DNA of 64,000 nt from Vulcanimicrobiota bacterium (GTDB lineage: Bacteria; Vulcanimicrobiota; Xenobia; Xenobiales; JADMJV01): contig JAFKGI010000015.1 in assembly GCA_017307785.1 (NCBI GenBank), forward strand, positions 62,001 to 126,000. The letters run 5' to 3'. Positions within the stretch are counted from its first letter, which is position 1; every line of letters begins with the position of its first letter. The translations under genes and the position numbers were made by a program. The notes beneath the pieces were generated by a model. That model was not told the DNA's origin, made no database searches, and saw nothing but the letters and a program-made list of their open reading frames with translations. Below, piece by piece: positions 18,658 to 27,352 of the stretch.

Positions 18658-19914
18658 TTAAACCGTCTCGCCGTCTTCGACGACGTTGCTTTTCGGGAAG
18701 TGATGTTCTTCCCGGTCACTGTTGATCAGGACGTTCCGTCCCAGGCGGCAGCCCACGGGAATCACGGCTCCTTTGCCGATCACGGTCAATCCGGTGGTCA
18801 TCTTGTCGGTGAGCAGCTTGTTCTGCACAGAATCGTCGCCCGGACCGATGGTCACGCCGGAGCCCACCACCACCTGTTTGTCGATGATGACCCGGTCCAA
18901 CTTGGCGCCAGGCCCGATCCAGCAGTCGTTCATGATGACGCAGTTTTCCACTACTGCGCCGGGCGAGACCTGGACGCCGGGGCTGAGCACGCTGTTGTGT
19001 ACCAGACCGCGAATGACGCAGCCGTTGGAAATCAAGCTCGACTGAACCTTGGCCTGAGGACCGATGCGGGCAGCCGGACGTTCCTCCGAGCGGGTCAGCA
19101 CCGGCCAGTGGTCGGTGAACAGGTCCAGGGCCGGACTGGGCCGGGTCAGTTCCAGGTTGGTGGCCCAGTACGAATCCAGAGTCCCGACATCCACCCAGTA
19201 GCTTTCGTAACGGTAGGCGACACAGCGATACCCTTCGGTGATGAGCGCGGGAATGACGTGCTTGCCAAAATCGAGGTCGGGATTCTTCTGGCGCTCGATT
19301 TCCAGACGTTCCTGGAGCACGCGCCGACTGAAGATGTAGATGCCCAGAGAGGCTAGATTGCCTTTGTCGCGCTTTTTGGGCTTCTCGGTGAACTCGACGA
19401 TGTTGGACTCGTCGTTGATCGTCATGATGCCAAATCGGTCGGTTTCTTCGAGGGGAACCGGCATGACCGCCACGGTGAAGTCGGCCTTGCGTTGCACGTG
19501 ATAGTCGATCATCTTGGCGTAATCCATTTTGTAGATATGGTCACCCGAGAGAATCAGCACGGCATCGGCGGCCTGGTCTTCCACAAAGCCCCAGTTCTGA
19601 TAGATGGCGTCGGCGGTTCCGCCGTACCAACGCTGACCGCCGCGCTCCTGATAGGGAGCCAGCAGACGCACGCCGCCGCGGCTACGATCCAGGTTCCAGG
19701 GTTTACCGATACCGATGTGTTCATTGAGACTGTGCGGTCGGTACTGGGTGAGCACGCCCACCGTGTAGATGCCGCTGTTGACGCAGTTACTCAAGGTAAA
19801 GTCAATAATGCGGTATTTCCCCCCGAAAGGAACGGCCGGCTTGGCGCGCTTTTCGGACAGGACGGTGAGGCGACTTCCTTCGCCCCCGGCTAAAAGCATG
19901 GCAATCGTTTTCAT
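18658..19914 (-). CDS. glgC: Glucose-1-phosphate adenylyltransferase
   Basis: 418 residues. GlgC makes ADP-glucose from ATP and glucose 1-phosphate, the committed step of bacterial glycogen synthesis. The full loop [20 protein letters not shown] (R15, K25), GGKYRIIDF, the catalytic [14 protein letters not shown] and [13 protein letters not shown] are intact. The C-terminal beta-helix carries hexapeptide repeats. It is the first gene of a three-gene unit with the degenerate paralogue and the methyltransferase. Glycogen synthase and branching enzyme are not in the window. Confidence 0.95.
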   Translation of the reverse strand: MKTIAMLLAGGEGSRLTVLSEKRAKPAVPFGGKYRIIDFTLSNCVNSGIYTVGVLTQYRPHSLNEHIGIGKPWNLDRSRGGVRLLAPYQERGGQRWYGGTADAIYQNWGFVEDQAADAVLILSGDHIYKMDYAKMIDYHVQRKADFTVAVMPVPLEETDRFGIMTINDESNIVEFTEKPKKRDKGNLASLGIYIFSRRVLQERLEIERQKNPDLDFGKHVIPALITEGYRCVAYRYESYWVDVGTLDSYWATNLELTRPSPALDLFTDHWPVLTRSEERPAARIGPQAKVQSSLISNGCVIRGLVHNSVLSPGVQVSPGAVVENCVIMNDCWIGPGAKLDRVIIDKQVVVGSGVTIGPGDDSVQNKLLTDKMTTGLTVIGKGAVIPVGCRLGRNVLINSDREEHHFPKSNVVEDGETV

Positions 19915-19972
19915 AGGCCGCAGCCTTTCGAAAGCTAGGCCTCCGCCTCCTGGAAATTTAGCCTGTGGCTAA

Positions 19973-22387
19973 TTACAGTTTCTGCAGACGACTGGCTTCG
20001 GCGGCGGGCAAAAGCAGGGTAAGGTTGCCAAAGATGGTGGTCACCCCGCTGCCATCGACGTATTTGACCACGCCGTTCCCGTAGCGAGGGTGAGAAAGTC
20101 GATCCCCGACCTTGAGAGCCCCGCCCCCTCCCCCACCAGCACCGCCGGCAGGCTTGAGGAACTCCTGCTTGAGCTTTTTCTGGCCCTTTTCGAAAGTAAC
20201 GGTGACCACGTCTTTGTCGACGGCATCGACCTGGCCCGGGCCGAAGACCGAGTGAGTGACGGTATCTCCCACTTTGAACTGAGGGGCTGCCGGCGCCGGC
20301 GCAGCGTACCCTTTGGATACGGGCTTGGCGGAAGACTGCTGGCTACCCCAGCCTTTCCAGTTGCCGGAGCCAATGGCGGCGGTCGGCTCTTTGAACGAAG
20401 GACGCTCGGGAATGACCATGTTGGTCAGTTGTTTGGGGATTTCCGCCAGAAAGCGCGAGGGTCGGCGCGGAATCCGTGCCCCGTGAACCTCTCTGGACTG
20501 GGCCGACGTGATGAAAAGCTGGTCTTTGGCTCGGGTGATGCCCACGTAGCAGAGACGACGCTCCTCCTCCATCTGGTCCGGGTCGTCCATCGAGCGGACG
20601 TGGGGGAAGGTTTCCTCCTCCAGGCCGGCCAGGAACACGACGGGGAATTCCAGACCCTTGGCCGCGTGCAGCGTCATCAAGGTAACCGCCTGGGCGTCCT
20701 CGGCATAGGTGTCCTGGTCAGAAAGCAGGCTGACTTCCGCCAGAAAGCCGTCCAGCGAACCATCTTCGGCGTTGCGGTCATACTCACTGGTCACGTTGAT
20801 CAGTTCGTCCAGGTTTTCCAGGCGCACCTGAGCCTCGACCTTGTCGTCTTCGTGCAGCCACTTCCGATAGCCGCTGTTCTCCAGAACCTTCTCCACCAAC
20901 TCGGTCACCTTCAAGCCACTGACCTGAGCCCGCAGCTCGGTCATCCAACCGACCAGGCTCTCGATAGCGCTCCGCGCCTTGCCCGAGATGTCGAAGCGAG
21001 CCGGATCGCAGACCACGTCCCAGAGGGCCATTTCTCGCTCGGCGGCAGCCAGCAGCAGCTTCTCCATCGTGGTGGCACCCACGCCGCGGGTGGGCGTGTT
21101 GATGATGCGCCGCAGGGCCAGGCTGTCCGCGGGATTGATCAGCACCTGCAGGTAGCCGAGCACGTCCTTGATCTCTTTGCGTTCAAAGAAGCGGAGTCCG
21201 CCGACGATCTTATAGGGAATGCTGGCCTGAATCATGGCCTCTTCCAGAATACGCGACTGAGAATTGGTCCGATAAAGCAGCACGAAATCCCGGTAGCCTT
21301 CTCGGGTGGGGACCAGGCGCTTGATCTCTCGAGTGATAAAGCGACCTTCATCGCGACCGTCGCCAGCCAGGAAGAGATGCAGCTTCTCTCCGCCCACTCG
21401 GTCCGTGAAGAGCCGTTTGGCCTTGCGAGAACTGTTGTTGGCGACGACGGCGTTGGCCGCGTCGAGAATCATCTGAGTGGAACGATAGTTCTGCTCGAGT
21501 TTGACCACCTGAGCGTCCTTGAACTCGCTTTCAAAGCGCAGCAGAATCGACACGTCCGCTCCGCGGAAAGCATAGATGCTCTGGTCATCGTCGCCCACCG
21601 CGCAGAGGTTGCGATGGGCCGCCGCCAGCAGGCGCAACAGTTCATACTGAACCGCGTTGACATCCTGATACTCGTCCACCATGACATAGCGGATGCGCTC
21701 CTGATAGCGCTGGCGAATCTCAGCGTGGTCGCGCAGCATCTCCACCGTTTTGAGCAGGATATCGTCGAAGTCCAACGCCTGATTCTGCTTCAGCTTACGC
21801 TGGTAGAGATCGTAAATTTCGCCCAGGTCCCGTTCGAAAGCGTTGCGCGCCCGGCGCTTGACTTCGTCCACGTTGACCATCTGGTTTTTCCAGCTCGATA
21901 CCATGCTGAGCATGCCGCGGGGGGTGAACTTTTTGTCATCGAGGCCGCGCTCGCGAATCGTTTCCTTCATGACCACCAATTGTTCGGCAGTGGCGTAGAT
22001 GGCGAACTGAGGGTTGAGTCCCAGGGCCTCCGACTCTTTGCGAAGCCAACGCGCACACACCGAGTGGAAAGTTCCCAGATCCGGAAAGCGTCCTTTGCCG
22101 CACAGATGAGCAATGCGCTCCGACATCTCTTTGGCGGCTTTGTTGGTGAAGGTCACGGCCATGATTTGATTGCGACGTGCCCTTTTGCTGGCCAGGATAT
22201 AGGCGATCCGGTGGGTGAGCACGCGCGTCTTGCCGCTGCCGGCGCCGGCCAGGATCAGCAGGGGGCCTTCCGTGATGCTGACGGCACGGGCTTGTGCCGG
22301 GTTCATTCCGGCCGTAAAGGTCTCGAGAATGTCTTCGGGGTTCCAGTCAGACACAGGATGCATGGGGTCGAGGGTAGAGTTGGACAT
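19973..22387 (-). CDS. pcrA: UvrD/PcrA-type DNA helicase with duplicated C-terminal Tudor-like domain
   Basis: 804 residues, superfamily 1A 3'-5' helicase for repair and removal of blocks from DNA. Motifs in order: LILAGAGSGKTRVLTHRI, AVTFTNKAAKEMSERI, VDEYQDVNAVQYELL, VGDDDQSIYAFRGAD, EQNYRST, TLMTLHAAKGLEFPVVFL and ERRLCYVGITRAK. The C-terminal RNA-polymerase-binding Tudor-like unit (KVGDTVTHSVFGPGQV) occurs twice; the second copy (KVGDRLSHPRYGNGVV) follows a Gly-rich linker of six glycines. One copy is usual in PcrA. The gene stands alone between glgC and a methyltransferase gene. Confidence 0.96.
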   Translation of the reverse strand: MSNSTLDPMHPVSDWNPEDILETFTAGMNPAQARAVSITEGPLLILAGAGSGKTRVLTHRIAYILASKRARRNQIMAVTFTNKAAKEMSERIAHLCGKGRFPDLGTFHSVCARWLRKESEALGLNPQFAIYATAEQLVVMKETIRERGLDDKKFTPRGMLSMVSSWKNQMVNVDEVKRRARNAFERDLGEIYDLYQRKLKQNQALDFDDILLKTVEMLRDHAEIRQRYQERIRYVMVDEYQDVNAVQYELLRLLAAAHRNLCAVGDDDQSIYAFRGADVSILLRFESEFKDAQVVKLEQNYRSTQMILDAANAVVANNSSRKAKRLFTDRVGGEKLHLFLAGDGRDEGRFITREIKRLVPTREGYRDFVLLYRTNSQSRILEEAMIQASIPYKIVGGLRFFERKEIKDVLGYLQVLINPADSLALRRIINTPTRGVGATTMEKLLLAAAEREMALWDVVCDPARFDISGKARSAIESLVGWMTELRAQVSGLKVTELVEKVLENSGYRKWLHEDDKVEAQVRLENLDELINVTSEYDRNAEDGSLDGFLAEVSLLSDQDTYAEDAQAVTLMTLHAAKGLEFPVVFLAGLEEETFPHVRSMDDPDQMEEERRLCYVGITRAKDQLFITSAQSREVHGARIPRRPSRFLAEIPKQLTNMVIPERPSFKEPTAAIGSGNWKGWGSQQSSAKPVSKGYAAPAPAAPQFKVGDTVTHSVFGPGQVDAVDKDVVTVTFEKGQKKLKQEFLKPAGGAGGGGGGALKVGDRLSHPRYGNGVVKYVDGSGVTTIFGNLTLLLPAAEASRLQKL

Positions 22388-22459
22388 GGGCGTCGTTTCC
22401 GCGCAGCCACGAGGCGCTCCTCGCGAAATATCGTTCGTTGGACATCGTTCTACTACTTT

Positions 22460-23113
22460 TTAGACTGCGAGACGGCGAAAAATCAGGGAAAAATTGTTGG
22501 CGGGCATGTCGACTACCCGTTCCAACGCCAGGTTTTGCAGCTCCGCTTCCTTCACGACTTCCTCCAGCCAACGCACTCCCCAGGCGGGGTTCTGACTCCG
22601 CAGGCCCTGGTCGAAGGCCAGATTGCTGGGAGCGTTGACCCGGTCCCTGAAAAAGTAAGCGCCATACAGGTAGAGCCAGCCATCGGCAGAGAGTTGGGCC
22701 GCCGCTCCGCGCAGCAGTCCGGTGGTGGCTTCCCAAGGAGCGATGTGTAGTAAGTTGATGGCCACAATGCCGCTCCATCGAACGCTGGTCGTCCAATCGG
22801 CGCTGACATCCAAGTCGAGCGGCTCGGGCAAACCGGGGTTGTAGGCCAGAATCGAGGCCCGGTGACCTGGATCGGGGTCACTCCCCTGCCAATGGACCCG
22901 AGGACTCAGAGCACTGAAACGGGCCAGGTGCTCGCCTGAGCCACTGGCAACTTCCAGAACGGGCCCCTTGGCGGCAACCGCTAGCGGCCCCAGCACTTCC
23001 CAGATCGCCGCATGATTTTGGGCGGTAGCCGGGAAGTGCAGGCGTGCCTCTTTAGTGATGATGTCCGCCCGGTCCGTGAACGTGGCCGTGCTGGATTTCT
23101 TCCGCACTGGCAT
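22460..23113 (-). CDS. DUF938-family SAM-dependent methyltransferase
   Basis: 217 residues. The family start is recognisable (ARLHFPATAQNHAAIWEVL), followed by SAM motif I GPVLEVASGSGEHLARFSAL, the acidic GSDPDP loop, NLLHIAPWEATTGLL and LYLYGAYF. DUF938 proteins have a Rossmann methyltransferase fold but no established substrate. ATG 23113 has GGAG seven bases upstream, although this makes the gene overlap slyD by 62 bases on the same strand; both ends look genuine because slyD's His tail is encoded in the overlap. Confidence 0.85.
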   Translation of the reverse strand: MPVRKKSSTATFTDRADIITKEARLHFPATAQNHAAIWEVLGPLAVAAKGPVLEVASGSGEHLARFSALSPRVHWQGSDPDPGHRASILAYNPGLPEPLDLDVSADWTTSVRWSGIVAINLLHIAPWEATTGLLRGAAAQLSADGWLYLYGAYFFRDRVNAPSNLAFDQGLRSQNPAWGVRWLEEVVKEAELQNLALERVVDMPANNFSLIFRRLAV

Positions 23114-23543
23114 CCCGAATCTCCATCACTTCGACTTCAAAATACAGGTCGACGCCCGCCATAGGATGGTTGGCATCCACTTCGATGGCTTTCTTGTCCA
23201 CGGCCACAACGGCGGCAATCAACGTGTCACCGTCGTCAGCGTGCAGCTCGAGCGCCATGCCCGGCTCCAGCTCGACGTCTCCCGGCAGTTGATCCCGCGC
23301 GATCAGAAAGCGCTTCTCGGGGTCATACTGGCCGTAGCCATTTTCCGGAGTTACGTGAACCTGCAGCTTGTCTCCGACTTTCTTGGACTCCATGTGGACT
23401 TCCAGGCCCGGAATGATATTGCTGTGACCGTGCAGATAGGAAAGCGGATCGCCCCCTACCGACTTGTCGAGCACGTTGCCGTCCTTGTCTTTCAGGGTGT
23501 AGTGGAAAGTCACTACCTGGTTTTTCTCGATTGCTGACGCCAC
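23052..23543 (-). CDS. slyD: SlyD-type FKBP peptidyl-prolyl isomerase
   Basis: 163 residues from GTG 23543, which has GGAGG exactly seven bases upstream; a longer frame to 23588 has no such site. The FKBP domain (residues 1-70, 120-150) reads VVTFHYTLKDKDG, GGDPLSYLHGHSNIIPGLE and NHPMAGVDLYFEVEV, with the insert-in-flap domain in between. The C-terminus ends in GHVHGPGGHHH, a short metal-binding tail as in SlyD, which supplies nickel for hydrogenase maturation in E. coli. Here no hydrogenase is visible, so a general chaperone and isomerase role is the safer inference. Confidence 0.93.
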   Translation of the reverse strand: MASAIEKNQVVTFHYTLKDKDGNVLDKSVGGDPLSYLHGHSNIIPGLEVHMESKKVGDKLQVHVTPENGYGQYDPEKRFLIARDQLPGDVELEPGMALELHADDGDTLIAAVVAVDKKAIEVDANHPMAGVDLYFEVEVMEIRDASAEEIQHGHVHGPGGHHH

Positions 23544-23597
23544 GGCAAAGCCTCCTTGTTGGTCTGGAGCCCTTGGCGCTCGGGCCACGGTTCCCTT

Positions 23598-23795
23598 TTA
23601 GCCGCCGGTCAGCTTGCGCCACCAGCGGCGATACCAGGGCTCGGAGGCCCGGGCCAAATCGTCCGGACGCAATTCGGGACTGTGCTTGAGGTCAAACTCA
23701 GCCTGGCACATCGGGCACAGTCTCAGCTTGGTGCGCCCGTTGTTGTTTTCCTGAATTCTGGCCACCACCCGGCCGCAGTGGTCACAGGCCGGCAC
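23598..23795 (-). CDS. Small zinc-ribbon protein
   Basis: 65 residues from GTG 23795, with GGAGG eight bases upstream; TTG 23810 is an in-frame alternative. Two CxxC pairs (CDHCGR and CPMCQ, 26 residues apart) form a treble-clef or zinc-ribbon-like site. The tail ends WYRRWWRKLTGG, aromatic and basic, suggesting nucleic-acid or membrane-surface contact. It overlaps the end of the cNMP-GGDEF gene by 14 bases and lies just upstream of slyD. No function can be assigned. Confidence 0.7.
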   Translation of the reverse strand: MPACDHCGRVVARIQENNNGRTKLRLCPMCQAEFDLKHSPELRPDDLARASEPWYRRWWRKLTGG

Positions 23796-24795
23796 CGCCT
23801 GGACCTCCAACCAACCGATTTCGTCCCTGGCGCTTGGCCGCGTAGAGCCTTTCGTCAGCCGACTTGATCAAGTCTTCGGGTGTGCTTGCGTCCCGAGGAA
23901 ACATGGCCAATCCCATGCTCACCGTAAAATCCCCGAGCGGCTGCTTCTCTTCAAAGGGGAAGTTGTATTCGGTGATGGCATTGCGCAGTCGTTCCAGGAC
24001 GACGGGAGCCACCTCCGGCCCGACCTCCCGGAGAATCAGACAGAATTCTTCTCCGCCGTAACGAGCCAACACGTCGTTGGCGCGCAATCGCCGCTGCAGC
24101 AGGCGGGCCAGCGTCTGCAGCGCCCGGTCCCCCTCGGGATGGCCGTTCGTGTCGTTGTAGTGCTTAAAATGATCCACATCGAACATCGCCACGGCAAAAG
24201 GCTCTTCTCCCTCGCAGGCCATATGCAGAACTTTCTCCAGGGAGCGCCGATTGTGACAGCCGGTCAGAGCATCGACCCAGGCCAGCTGCTGTAAATGCTC
24301 GTTGGTTTGCTCGAGGTCTTTGACACGGCGGCGGATCTGGGGATCGAGCCGGGCCTGGTGCATTTGCAGCTCCAGATTCCGCTGCACCAGCTGTTCGACC
24401 AGAGCTTCGGCGATCTCTCGTGAGCGATGTGTGGTGGCCCGCAACAGAGATAAAGCAGCGGCGGGAAAACGCGCCAGGTATTCGCGCGCCTGGCGGGAGG
24501 GCATTTCGTAAGCGAGGACCTCGGTGGCGGCTCGGGCATTGGCGAAGCGCGGGGACTTGCCGAAAAGTTCAACCTCGCCCAAAACGGCGCCTCGGCTTAC
24601 GTAAAGTAATCGGTGCTTCTCGCCGAAAAAGCTCTTGGAGAGTTCTACGGTGCCTCGCCGGACCAACCACAGGCTTTCAGCGGCGGCTTCCTGCTCAAAG
24701 AGCATCTCTCCGGGCGCAAAACGATGAACGCGAATCTGAGTAAGAATCTCTCGCCAGGCACGGCGTGGAATGAGGTTTGGAGAAGCCAAGGGCAC
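23782..24795 (-). CDS. Diguanylate cyclase with N-terminal cyclic-nucleotide-binding-like domain
   Basis: 337 residues from GTG 24795. Residues about 15-120 match the cNMP-binding fold (FAPGEMLFEQEAAAESLWLVRRGTVELSK, then RGAVLGEVELFGKSPR). A helical linker (130-165) precedes a GGDEF domain with DALTGCHNRRSLE, FDVDHFKHYNDTNGHPEGD, and the active site GGEEF. RAND lies exactly five residues before GGEEF, giving an intact RxxD inhibitory site, so product feedback is expected. It makes c-di-GMP from two GTP. The arginine that contacts cyclic nucleotide phosphate is not obvious, so the input ligand is uncertain. It lies directly downstream of the MarR gene. Confidence 0.9.
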   Translation of the reverse strand: MPLASPNLIPRRAWREILTQIRVHRFAPGEMLFEQEAAAESLWLVRRGTVELSKSFFGEKHRLLYVSRGAVLGEVELFGKSPRFANARAATEVLAYEMPSRQAREYLARFPAAALSLLRATTHRSREIAEALVEQLVQRNLELQMHQARLDPQIRRRVKDLEQTNEHLQQLAWVDALTGCHNRRSLEKVLHMACEGEEPFAVAMFDVDHFKHYNDTNGHPEGDRALQTLARLLQRRLRANDVLARYGGEEFCLILREVGPEVAPVVLERLRNAITEYNFPFEEKQPLGDFTVSMGLAMFPRDASTPEDLIKSADERLYAAKRQGRNRLVGGPGGAGL

Positions 24796-24891
24796 GACAC
24801 GACGGTCTTTCCAAGCCAGCCGTCGGGCTCCTTCCGAAACAGCGAGAACGGTCGATATAAGGTCAATACTGAATCGATAGCTAAACCAATT

Positions 24892-24907
24892 GATTCAATC
24901 TTGAATC
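24892..24907. promoter_or_regulatory. Palindrome, candidate MarR operator
   Basis: GATTCAA (24892-24898), two bases, TTGAATC (24901-24907): a perfect 16-base palindrome in the A/T-rich gap between marR and the GGDEF gene. GATAGCTA occurs twice nearby (24876-24883 and 24919-24926). The half-site TTGAAT recurs upstream of marR at 25429-25467. MarR proteins bind such palindromes; binding here is inferred. Confidence 0.45.
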
Positions 24908-24923
24908 TATCTGGAAAAGATAG

Positions 24924-25367
24924 CTAGCCTTTGCCTATCTTTCGGAGTAAACCATTGAGGGTCTCAAGCTCCTCCGCAGACAATACCTCAAAGGATTGGA
25001 CAAGATCCTGGAGATGAAGGGGAAACAATTCCTCGATGCGTTGAGTGCCACGCCAGGTCAGATGAACGACGATGTAGCGCTTATCCACCTCGTCACGCAG
25101 GCGGACCACCAGACCCTGACGCTCCAGGTTATTGACGACCATGGTGATGTTGCCGCCGCTTTGGAGCAGCTTATCGCCGAGTTCCTTTTGGCAAAGGGGG
25201 CCCACATGATAGAGGGCTTCGAGAACCCCAAACTGACTGAAGGTCAGGCCGGCCTTCTGGAGCCTGGGCACGACCTGATTCAGCACCGATGTGCTGGCCC
25301 GCATCAGCTTGATGTAGACATCCAGGCTGGCGACTTCTTTAACTTCACCCCGATATCGCGTCGCCAT
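24924..25367 (-). CDS. MarR-family transcriptional regulator
   Basis: 147 residues, typical size. The winged helix-turn-helix spans about residues 40-105 (LTFSQFGVLEALYHVGPLCQKELGDKLL, SGGNITMVVNNLERQGLV, then the DEVDKRYIVVHLTWRG wing). N- and C-terminal helices supply the dimer interface. MarR proteins repress their own operon and neighbours until a small phenolic or other ligand, or an oxidised cysteine, relieves binding. The only cysteine is in the recognition-helix region (PLCQKE). The next gene downstream is the diguanylate cyclase. Target genes are not known; palindromes on both sides suggest autoregulation plus control of the cyclase. Confidence 0.92.
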   Translation of the reverse strand: MATRYRGEVKEVASLDVYIKLMRASTSVLNQVVPRLQKAGLTFSQFGVLEALYHVGPLCQKELGDKLLQSGGNITMVVNNLERQGLVVRLRDEVDKRYIVVHLTWRGTQRIEELFPLHLQDLVQSFEVLSAEELETLNGLLRKIGKG

Positions 25368-25428
25368 GCTTTAACGGTGAACCAGTTTCACTTTTCCCGG
25401 GCGGGTCATAGAGCTAGTGTTCGGTTTG

Positions 25429-25467
25429 CTTGAATTTCCTACTGCAGCTTATTTAGAATAATTCAAG
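25429..25467. promoter_or_regulatory. Inverted repeat in the marR promoter region
   Basis: CTTGAATT (25429-25436) and AATTCAAG (25460-25467) are perfect complements 23 bases apart, upstream of marR on the minus strand. The arms contain the same TTGAAT half-site as the palindrome at 24892-24907. This spacing could host two regulator dimers on half-sites or a looped arrangement. Inference: MarR autoregulation. Confidence 0.4.
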
Positions 25468-25507
25468 TCGGAAGCAGCGACCTGGGGAGAGGGGTCGGGA
25501 GAACTGG

Positions 25508-27352
25508 CTAGCGGTTGTTCCAGCGGGGATTGGAGTAAGGCTGGGCGACGCGCAGGAAGAACTCCCACTCGCACAGGCCTCGTTCTTTCGCGCCTCCGTG
25601 AATGGAGCAAGGGACATTGCAGCCCCGGCCACGCAAACGCCCCATGATGCCGTTGCCGACCTCCGGATGCAGCGACTGCAGCGCCAGCGGAGCGCGACTG
25701 GTGGCGGCCAGGGGAGCCGAATCTCCCAGGGAGTAGGCGACCAGACCACGGCAGATGCGGAGCGGGTCTTGTTCGACGGCTCGACGCAAGCGCGTGACCG
25801 GCTCCAGGGACGGGAAGTAGTATTTTTCGACGGCGTAGGCCAGGTCATCGACCGGTAGTTGGCGCTGCTCTTTCAACCAGCTGGACAACCAGTCCCCGGG
25901 AGGCTGAGGTTGATTCAGGCTCTGATAGTTCACGAAATCCAGAAAGTCGCTGATGATGCGCTCACGGAACCCCAGATCGGTCAATTGGCGCATGCCCTGG
26001 CCGGGAGGCGCCTGCAACAGCAGATAGCCAAAGCGACCCATGGCCTGGACCACTTCCTCGACCTTGTTGCGAGTCAGTTCCTTGAAAAGATTCGAGGCCA
26101 TCAACTGGCCCAGTTCTTTGGGCAAGCTGAGCAGCAAAATGGCGGCCTGTTCCGATTTGCCCAGCCGAGAAGGCCGGCCTTGTTGATACTGAAGCATCTG
26201 GTGAAGCTGATCGGCCAGTTCGGCCGAACGGCCCAACAAGAACATCTCGGAACTGGACAAGGTATCGAACCACATCTGCTCGAGCACGGCCGGCGGCAGA
26301 TTCTGCACTTCCAGCATACCCAGAGCCAGATTCTCCAGGCTCTGTGGGTCGCTACGAGACATGAGATCTCCGGAAAGATGCTCGTTCCAGAAGTAACTAT
26401 AGAGCAACGCGGAAGAGACCACGGTGGGAGGCTGCTGTGGCTCGCGCTGCGGGCCGCGAGGGCTACTGTCTACTACGCGGCGCGCAATGGCCTCGATACT
26501 GTCTCCGCGGAGCATTCCGTTACCGGCCAGAAAGAGCACTCGGGCCGGATCTCGCAGTGAACCTCCCATCGCCAGCACCAGCTGCATCAGCGAAGCCAGG
26601 CGTCCCTGATTGCTCTCCAGCACGCGGCGAATCGCGCGTACCTGGGAAGAACGCTCCAGGCCCTGGTTGAGATACTGTTGGCAAAATTCCACGGTCACAA
26701 AACTGGTGGTGTTCTGCCAGACGGCGTGGCGCAGATGGTGCGCGAACACCTCCAGGCCATCTTCGCAGCGAGCCTTGTTGGCCAGAGCCTGGGGCAACTC
26801 ATTGGCGGTCACCCAAAGGGTCGAGGTGCCGGTGATGGGGTGACGCGAGAGCTCCCTCTCCCCAACCCATTCCGGCCGCCCTTCCACGGAAACCAGCCAG
26901 TGAGCCGGCAAAATACTGCCGCGAGCCAGTTCCTTACTGCCGAAGGTGAGAGAATACTCGAACGGCTGCAGGCTTCGCTCCTGAACGACCGTGATACTGG
27001 GCAAGACCATGCCTGTGTCCAAGTAGAGTTCGCGACGCAGCCAGGTAATCTGATTCAGCAAAGTCTGGTCCAGGGAGGCGTGGGTCTCGAAATAACTGGC
27101 CAGGTAGAGACCGAGTGCCAGCCGGCCCTGGAGCTGAACGGCGGGCCCGGCAGCGGCCGGGAAACCTTGAGTGGCCCGAGCTTTTCGGCGCAGAAAAGGC
27201 AGCCGGGCCAACCAGGCGGCAACCCGCTCCTTGAAACGGCGGAATCCACTAGAGGGCGCCGGTCCGAAGCTGATCAAAAGGGTCGCCGTGACGCAGCAAA
27301 AGCTGAGCATCAAAATGAACGGCTTCACGACCCCTTCCAGCGCCGGATTCAC
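25508..27352 (-). CDS. Chimeric protein: FlhA/SctV-like cytoplasmic domain plus FliG-like domain
   Basis: 614 residues from GTG 27352, which follows the stop of the previous gene with no gap; GGGAGG lies 10 bases upstream. One membrane segment (11-30) replaces the eight of FlhA/SctV. Residues about 74-290 resemble the export-gate cytoplasmic domain: WLRRELYLDTGMVLPSI (104-120), FEYSLTFGSKELARGSILPA (131-150), then the TLWV and helical VFAHHLRHAV regions in family order. Residues 397-475 (LGKSEQAAILLLSLPKELG, then VEEVVQAMGRFG) resemble the FliG N-terminal domain. The C-terminus has four cysteines in 577-594. In known systems these domains sit in separate proteins of the export gate and the switch complex. 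No flagellar operon is nearby. Function unknown; domain matches are by eye. Confidence 0.6.
   Translation of the reverse strand: MNPALEGVVKPFILMLSFCCVTATLLISFGPAPSSGFRRFKERVAAWLARLPFLRRKARATQGFPAAAGPAVQLQGRLALGLYLASYFETHASLDQTLLNQITWLRRELYLDTGMVLPSITVVQERSLQPFEYSLTFGSKELARGSILPAHWLVSVEGRPEWVGERELSRHPITGTSTLWVTANELPQALANKARCEDGLEVFAHHLRHAVWQNTTSFVTVEFCQQYLNQGLERSSQVRAIRRVLESNQGRLASLMQLVLAMGGSLRDPARVLFLAGNGMLRGDSIEAIARRVVDSSPRGPQREPQQPPTVVSSALLYSYFWNEHLSGDLMSRSDPQSLENLALGMLEVQNLPPAVLEQMWFDTLSSSEMFLLGRSAELADQLHQMLQYQQGRPSRLGKSEQAAILLLSLPKELGQLMASNLFKELTRNKVEEVVQAMGRFGYLLLQAPPGQGMRQLTDLGFRERIISDFLDFVNYQSLNQPQPPGDWLSSWLKEQRQLPVDDLAYAVEKYYFPSLEPVTRLRRAVEQDPLRICRGLVAYSLGDSAPLAATSRAPLALQSLHPEVGNGIMGRLRGRGCNVPCSIHGGAKERGLCEWEFFLRVAQPYSNPRWNNR

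Noticed and set aside
20090..22750. An 886-codon plus-strand open frame opposite pcrA
   Set aside because: It mirrors a helicase with all motifs intact. No signal, motif or ribosome-binding site supports it.
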